A stretch of 64,000 nt of DNA from Flavobacteriaceae bacterium (GTDB lineage: Bacteria; Bacteroidota; Bacteroidia; Flavobacteriales; Flavobacteriaceae): positions 12,256-76,255 of the forward strand of contig JAKIUU010000011.1 of the NCBI GenBank assembly GCA_021647405.1. The letters are read 5' to 3'. The translations under genes and the position numbers were made by a program. The notes under the pieces were generated by a model. The model was not told the origin of the DNA and searched no databases. It was given only the letters and a program-made list of their open reading frames with translations. Numbering within the stretch: the first letter of the stretch is position 1; every line of letters starts with the position of its first letter. Shown here in pieces: positions 60,270 through 64,000 of this stretch.

Positions 60270-61718
60270 CTAAAATTGTTTTCTTAAACGCGCTACAGGT
60301 AGCCCTAATTGTTCTCTGTATTTTGCTATGGTGCGGCGTGCGATGGGATAGCCTTTTTCTTTGAGTAATTCGGCTAATTTATCATCGGTATAGGGTTTTG
60401 ATTTGGTTTCATTTTCAATAAATGTCTGCAATATTTTTTTTATCTCTTTGGTTGAAACATCATCGCCCTGATCATTTTTCATAGATTCAGAAAAGAATTC
60501 TTTTATCAGTTTTGTACCATAAGGCGTGTCAACATATTTACTGTTGGTAACTCTCGAGATGGTAGAGACATCCATATTTACTTTTTCGGCAATATCTTTG
60601 AGAATCATTGGTTTTAATTTGCGGTCATCACCCGATAGGAAATACGCTTCTTGAAAGTGCATAATGGCATTCATTGTTAACAAGAGTGTTTGTTGACGTT
60701 GCTTTACAGCATCAATAAACCATTTTGCAGCATCGAGTTTTTGTTTGACAAAAAATACGGCTTCTTTTTGAGACTTGCTTTTGTTTTTTGATTCTTGGTA
60801 TCCTTTAAGCAGGTTATAATATTCGCGAGACACATGTAACTCTGGCGCATTTCGGGCATTTAGCTGTACGTTTAAAACACCTTCGTCAATATTTAGAGTA
60901 AAATCGGGAATAATCTGTTCAACTATTTTTGAGCTTCCAACATAATTGCCACCAGGTTTGGGATTCAATTTTTCTATTTCTTTAATAGCTTCTCTTAATT
61001 CATCTTCAGAAATCTCGTGTTTTAAAATGAGCTTCTTGTAGTGTTTTTTTACAAATTGCTCAAAAGATTTGTCTAATAATTTGATTGCTAAGCGTCTTTC
61101 TTTGGTTTCTTTTTTACGTTTTAATTGCAATAACAGGCACTCTTTTAAATCTCTTGCACCCACACCAGCAGGATCTAATTGATGAATGATATTTAAAATA
61201 GCTAAAACCTCTTTTCTCTCTGTAAAGAGATTTTGCGAAAATGCAAGGTCGTCAATAATATCTTCAATTGGGCGTCTTATATAGCCACTCTCATCAATAC
61301 TACCCACTAAAAACTCGGCTATAAGATATTCTTTATCAGAAAAACTATAGGTGTTTAGTTGTTCTATTAAATGTTGGTTAAACGATTTTCCCGCGGCATA
61401 AGGGATGTTTTTTTCATCATCATCACTGCTGTAATTATTGGCCTGTAACCTATAACTGGGTATCTCGTCATCGCTTAAATACTCATCAACATTAATTTCG
61501 GTATCTATGGTTTCATTTCCAGAATCATAATCGTCATTAAAATCATCTTTTTCATCATCATCAATTTCTTTACCAGTTTCTAAAGCTGGGTTTTCTTCTA
61601 TTTCTTGCTTGAGCTTTTGTTCAAAAGCCTGCGTAGGCAATTGAATCATTTTCATCAACTGAATCTGTTGAGGAGATAATTTTTGTAATAACCGCTGTTG
61701 TAAACTCTGTTTGAGCAT
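60270..61718 (-). CDS. rpoN: RNA polymerase sigma-54 factor
   Basis: A 482-residue sigma-54. The Gln-rich N-terminal region I (QSLQQRLLQKLSPQQIQLMKMIQLP) contacts the activator, an acidic region II follows, then the core-binding domain, and the RpoN box ARRTIAKYRE is at 460-469. Sigma-54 requires AAA+ activators, none of which is encoded in the window. The gene follows asnS by 90 bases on the same strand. Confidence 0.97.
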   Translation of the reverse strand: MLKQSLQQRLLQKLSPQQIQLMKMIQLPTQAFEQKLKQEIEENPALETGKEIDDDEKDDFNDDYDSGNETIDTEINVDEYLSDDEIPSYRLQANNYSSDDDEKNIPYAAGKSFNQHLIEQLNTYSFSDKEYLIAEFLVGSIDESGYIRRPIEDIIDDLAFSQNLFTERKEVLAILNIIHQLDPAGVGARDLKECLLLQLKRKKETKERRLAIKLLDKSFEQFVKKHYKKLILKHEISEDELREAIKEIEKLNPKPGGNYVGSSKIVEQIIPDFTLNIDEGVLNVQLNARNAPELHVSREYYNLLKGYQESKNKSKSQKEAVFFVKQKLDAAKWFIDAVKQRQQTLLLTMNAIMHFQEAYFLSGDDRKLKPMILKDIAEKVNMDVSTISRVTNSKYVDTPYGTKLIKEFFSESMKNDQGDDVSTKEIKKILQTFIENETKSKPYTDDKLAELLKEKGYPIARRTIAKYREQLGLPVARLRKQF

Positions 61719-61808
61719 AGAAATACCTACTTAATAAGTGTAAAAATACAACTTTAGTTTAATTAATTACAGTAAGATTTTAAGATAAAATTTGCTAAAA
61801 AAAGCGTC

Positions 61809-63242
61809 TTAAAAGGCTGCATTTTGGGGCGTTCTTGGAAAAGGGATGACATCTCTAATATTCCCCATGCCTGTTGTGAATTGGACCAAACGTTCAAAAC
61901 CAAGGCCAAAACCACTGTGTACACAGGTGCCAAATTTCCGTAAATCTAAATACCATTTTAACTCTTCTTCATCAATATTGAGCGCTTTCATTTTCTGAAT
62001 CAAAACATCCAAACGCTCTTCGCGTTGTGCACCACCAACAATTTCGCCTATGCCAGGAAACAACACATCCATTGCGCGAACGGTTTTTCCATCTTTGTTT
62101 AAGCGCATATAAAAGGCTTTGATATTGGCAGGATAATCGAATAAAATGACGGGGCACTTAAAGTGTTTTTCAACTAAAAAGCGTTCGTGTTCGCTTTGTA
62201 AATCAACACCCCATTCGTTAATTGGGAATTTAAATTTTTTCTTTTTATTGGGTTTAGAATTTCTTAAAATATCGAAGGCTTCGGTATAGCTTACACGTTT
62301 AAAATTGTTGTCAATTACAAAATTCAATTTTTCTAAAAGAGTCATTTCACTGCGTTCAATGGCTGGTTTGCTCTTTTCTTCTTGCGTTAAACGCTGGTCT
62401 AAAAAAGCCAAATCGTCTTGGCAGTTTTCAAGCACATATCTTACAGTGTATTGAATAAAATCTTGTGCCAAATCCATATTGTCATCTAAATCGAAAAAAG
62501 CCATTTCGGGTTCAATCATCCAAAATTCGGCCAAATGACGTGTTGTGTTCGAATTTTCGGCCCTAAAGGTCGGCCCAAAAGTGTATACTTTGCCCAAGCC
62601 CATGGCATAGGTTTCTGCTTCAAGCTGACCCGAAACGGTTAAGTTGGTTTCTTTTCCGAAAAAATCTTTGGTGTAATCAATTTTTCCATCGGTGGTTAAT
62701 GGCGGATTTTTAGTGTCTAAATTGGTTACTTTAAACATTTCGCCAGCACCTTCGGCATCAGAACCTGTAATAATAGGCGTGTTTACATAATGGAATCCGT
62801 TGTCTTGAAAATATTTATGTACAGCAAAAGAGAGTTTGGAACGCACACGCATAACAGCGCTAAAGGTATTGGTACGGATGCGTAAATGGGCGTTTTCTCT
62901 TAAAAATTCCAGACTGTGTCTTTTGGGTTGAATGGGATATTCTTCGGGATTGCTATTGCCTAAAATAGTGAGTTCAGAGATCTGAATTTCAAAACGTTGC
63001 CCTTTACCTAAACTTTCCACCAAAGTGCCTGTAACAGCTATAGCCGCACCTGTATTGATGCGTTTTAAAGTGACTTCGTCAAAATCTTCAAAAGCCAACA
63101 CACACTGTATGCTGTGAATTGTTGAGCCGTCATTTAGCGCAATAAACCTATTGCTTCTAAAAGTGCGTACCCAGCCGTTTATGGTTACAGTTTGTTGCAA
63201 ATTTGTACCTTCTAATAAGGTTGCTACACTGGTTTTTATCAT
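61809..63242 (-). CDS. asnS: Asparaginyl-tRNA synthetase
   Basis: A 477-residue class IIb synthetase. The N-terminal OB domain (INGWVRTFRSNRFIALNDGS), motif 2 (FRAENSNTTRHLAEFWMIEPE) and motif 3 (GFGLGFERLVQF) are complete. Direct charging of tRNA-Asn makes the GatCAB route unnecessary for Asn. A TATCTTTGC -7 element lies at 63262-63270 on the minus strand, giving a leader of about 15 bases. Confidence 0.97.
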   Translation of the reverse strand: MIKTSVATLLEGTNLQQTVTINGWVRTFRSNRFIALNDGSTIHSIQCVLAFEDFDEVTLKRINTGAAIAVTGTLVESLGKGQRFEIQISELTILGNSNPEEYPIQPKRHSLEFLRENAHLRIRTNTFSAVMRVRSKLSFAVHKYFQDNGFHYVNTPIITGSDAEGAGEMFKVTNLDTKNPPLTTDGKIDYTKDFFGKETNLTVSGQLEAETYAMGLGKVYTFGPTFRAENSNTTRHLAEFWMIEPEMAFFDLDDNMDLAQDFIQYTVRYVLENCQDDLAFLDQRLTQEEKSKPAIERSEMTLLEKLNFVIDNNFKRVSYTEAFDILRNSKPNKKKKFKFPINEWGVDLQSEHERFLVEKHFKCPVILFDYPANIKAFYMRLNKDGKTVRAMDVLFPGIGEIVGGAQREERLDVLIQKMKALNIDEEELKWYLDLRKFGTCVHSGFGLGFERLVQFTTGMGNIRDVIPFPRTPQNAAF

Positions 63243-63261
63243 CGTCAGTAATTTATAAGAT

Positions 63262-63270
63262 GCAAAGATA
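63262..63270 (-). promoter_or_regulatory. Putative asnS promoter (-7 element)
   Basis: Minus-strand TATCTTTGC is a full match to the -7 consensus, about 20 bases before the asnS start. The -33 box is not clear. Confidence 0.5.
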
Positions 63271-63332
63271 CCAAACCAAATAAAAATGAAGTAATTTATT
63301 TGGATTTAGATTAATAAATGGCAGCAAGCGTT

Positions 63333-63854
63333 TTAAAAGCGTTTGCCAAGCGCAATCTCTATTCGGGGATAACTTCCGTCAATAAATATGTTGTTTACTA
63401 TATTTCTTGAAACGCCTAAGGTTATGTTGGCTGTCCAATTTTGTTTTGTAACAAATTTTTGGCCTATTGAAAAACCCAATCCGGCTCCTGTTCTATTGCC
63501 AATAGCAAAGCCATAATAGCCTCCATCATCGCTACGGTAATAGTAAGAGCCTTTATAGCTACCTAATGAAGCATTGGCTTCCATAAAAAATCCGGCGGCT
63601 CTTTTTTTGCTAAAATAATGTCTGTAATAAGGTAGAATGATATAATTTAAATCGATATATGAGTCTAACGAAAAGGCAAATGATAGGCCATAAGAAGACT
63701 CATTATTTATAATTTTTTCGTAGCTTATTTCGGGTAAACCTACGGCCGTATAAAGCAGGTTTAAACGCAATTCGTGTGTTGGTAATTTGGATTTTTGCGA
63801 AAAAATTGAAATTGAAAACAAACAAAATAAAAGAACAGTAATTTTTTTGGTCAT
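63333..63854 (-). CDS. Small outer-membrane beta-barrel-like protein
   Basis: A 173-residue protein with a signal peptide ending at SIFSQ. The mature part alternates strands and turns (for example GAGLGFSIGQKFV and NITLGVSRNIV) and ends in Phe (ALGKRF), as in eight-strand barrels. I see no catalytic residues and do not recognise the family beyond DUF3575-like barrels. It faces away from the transposase start. Confidence 0.6.
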   Translation of the reverse strand: MTKKITVLLFCLFSISIFSQKSKLPTHELRLNLLYTAVGLPEISYEKIINNESSYGLSFAFSLDSYIDLNYIILPYYRHYFSKKRAAGFFMEANASLGSYKGSYYYRSDDGGYYGFAIGNRTGAGLGFSIGQKFVTKQNWTANITLGVSRNIVNNIFIDGSYPRIEIALGKRF

Positions 63855-63936
63855 AAGAAAAGAATTATAGCGTTATTGTATGTCCGCAAACACTAATAAT
63901 TGATAATTAATGCTTATCTTTAGAGAAAATAAAGAT

Positions 63937-64000
63937 ATGAATATATTTAGTTTTACAGCTCATTTTGATAGCGAAGAATCGTGCAGAAATCATTTTAAAG
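63937..64000 (+). mobile_element. Start of an IS1595-family (ISXO2-like) transposase, cut by the window edge
   Basis: The ATG at 63937 opens a frame that runs off the window: NIFSFTAHFDSEESCRNHFK. This matches the opening of the flavobacterial ISXO2-like transposases, which continue into a zinc-ribbon domain and a DDxN/ISXO2 catalytic domain. A TATCTTTA box lies about 18 bases upstream. The left inverted repeat must lie between 63855 and 63936 but I cannot delimit it. With only 21 codons visible the call is a best guess. Confidence 0.55.

Noticed and set aside
1..64000. CRISPR array, rRNA operon, replication origin or prophage
   Set aside because: I saw no regularly spaced direct repeats, no rRNA sequence, no dnaA-box cluster and no phage structural genes on reading through both strands.

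Overview
The window is chromosomal DNA from a member of the Bacteroidetes, most likely a marine member of the Flavobacteriaceae. The evidence is the AT-rich composition, promoters with a -7 element of the TAnnTTTG type, a short primary sigma factor without region 1.1, a type IX secretion C-terminal signal, a tiny PID-type sorting-signal protein, an ExbB-membrane protein-ExbD-ExbD cluster, tRNAs without encoded CCA, and gene neighbourhoods usual in that family (ileS-dksA-like-lspA, pdxA-yceD-rpmF-fabH-accB-accC, asnS-rpoN). Most of the window is housekeeping DNA; the unusual material is small and lies between or inside these genes.

Layout. 1-1187: a split HipA-type toxin pair (HipS-like end and HipT-like kinase). 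1198-6381 (minus): an outer-membrane-type protein, then the SUF iron-sulfur operon read sufA-sufB-sufC-[four-helix-bundle gene]-sufD, with several palindromic repeats. 6585-11908: ileS, a DksA-like regulator, an exported protein and lspA. 11913-17304: a PLP decarboxylase, uvrC and a patatin-barrel protein. 17536-24105 (minus): a TetR-controlled RND efflux operon. 24300-26196: a polyprenyl synthase, an unknown small protein, a CAU tRNA with a duplicated 3' end, and a 58-residue PID-type protein. 26199-31808: ribE divergent from pdxA-yceD-rpmF-fabH-accB-accC. 31894-34276: an Lrp-type regulator, a zinc peptidase, asparaginase and tRNA-Ser. 34350-36694: a TonB-energising cluster. 36855-44053: rpsO, pnp, an unrecognised HTH protein, rpoD, rpe and recJ. 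44360-49743: an AhpD-like protein, a cupin gene with rsmI, aspS and a ClC protein. 49947-56753: an exported CxxCH protein, two paralogous PAS histidine kinases and a GDPD lipoprotein. 56868-63854: tadA, dxs, rpoN, asnS and small envelope proteins. 63937-64000: the first codons of what looks like an IS1595-type transposase.

The genes cover information processing (IleRS, AspRS, AsnRS, two sigma factors, S15, L32, PNPase, RsmI, TadA, UvrC, RecJ), iron-sulfur assembly, fatty acid initiation (AccB, AccC, FabH), isoprenoids (Dxs, polyprenyl synthase) and the cell envelope.

The most interesting signals are: palindromic repeats that appear to have landed in frame inside ileS, one just before the Thr-rich editing motif; an 18-bp duplication of the tRNA 3' end next to a palindromic repeat; the split HipS/HipT pair; an S23-type four-helix-bundle gene inserted in the SUF operon; four genes whose -7 box abuts the start codon, suggesting leaderless mRNAs; and a ClC protein lacking the internal proton glutamate. 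I did not see a clear multi-gene system of a wholly new kind.
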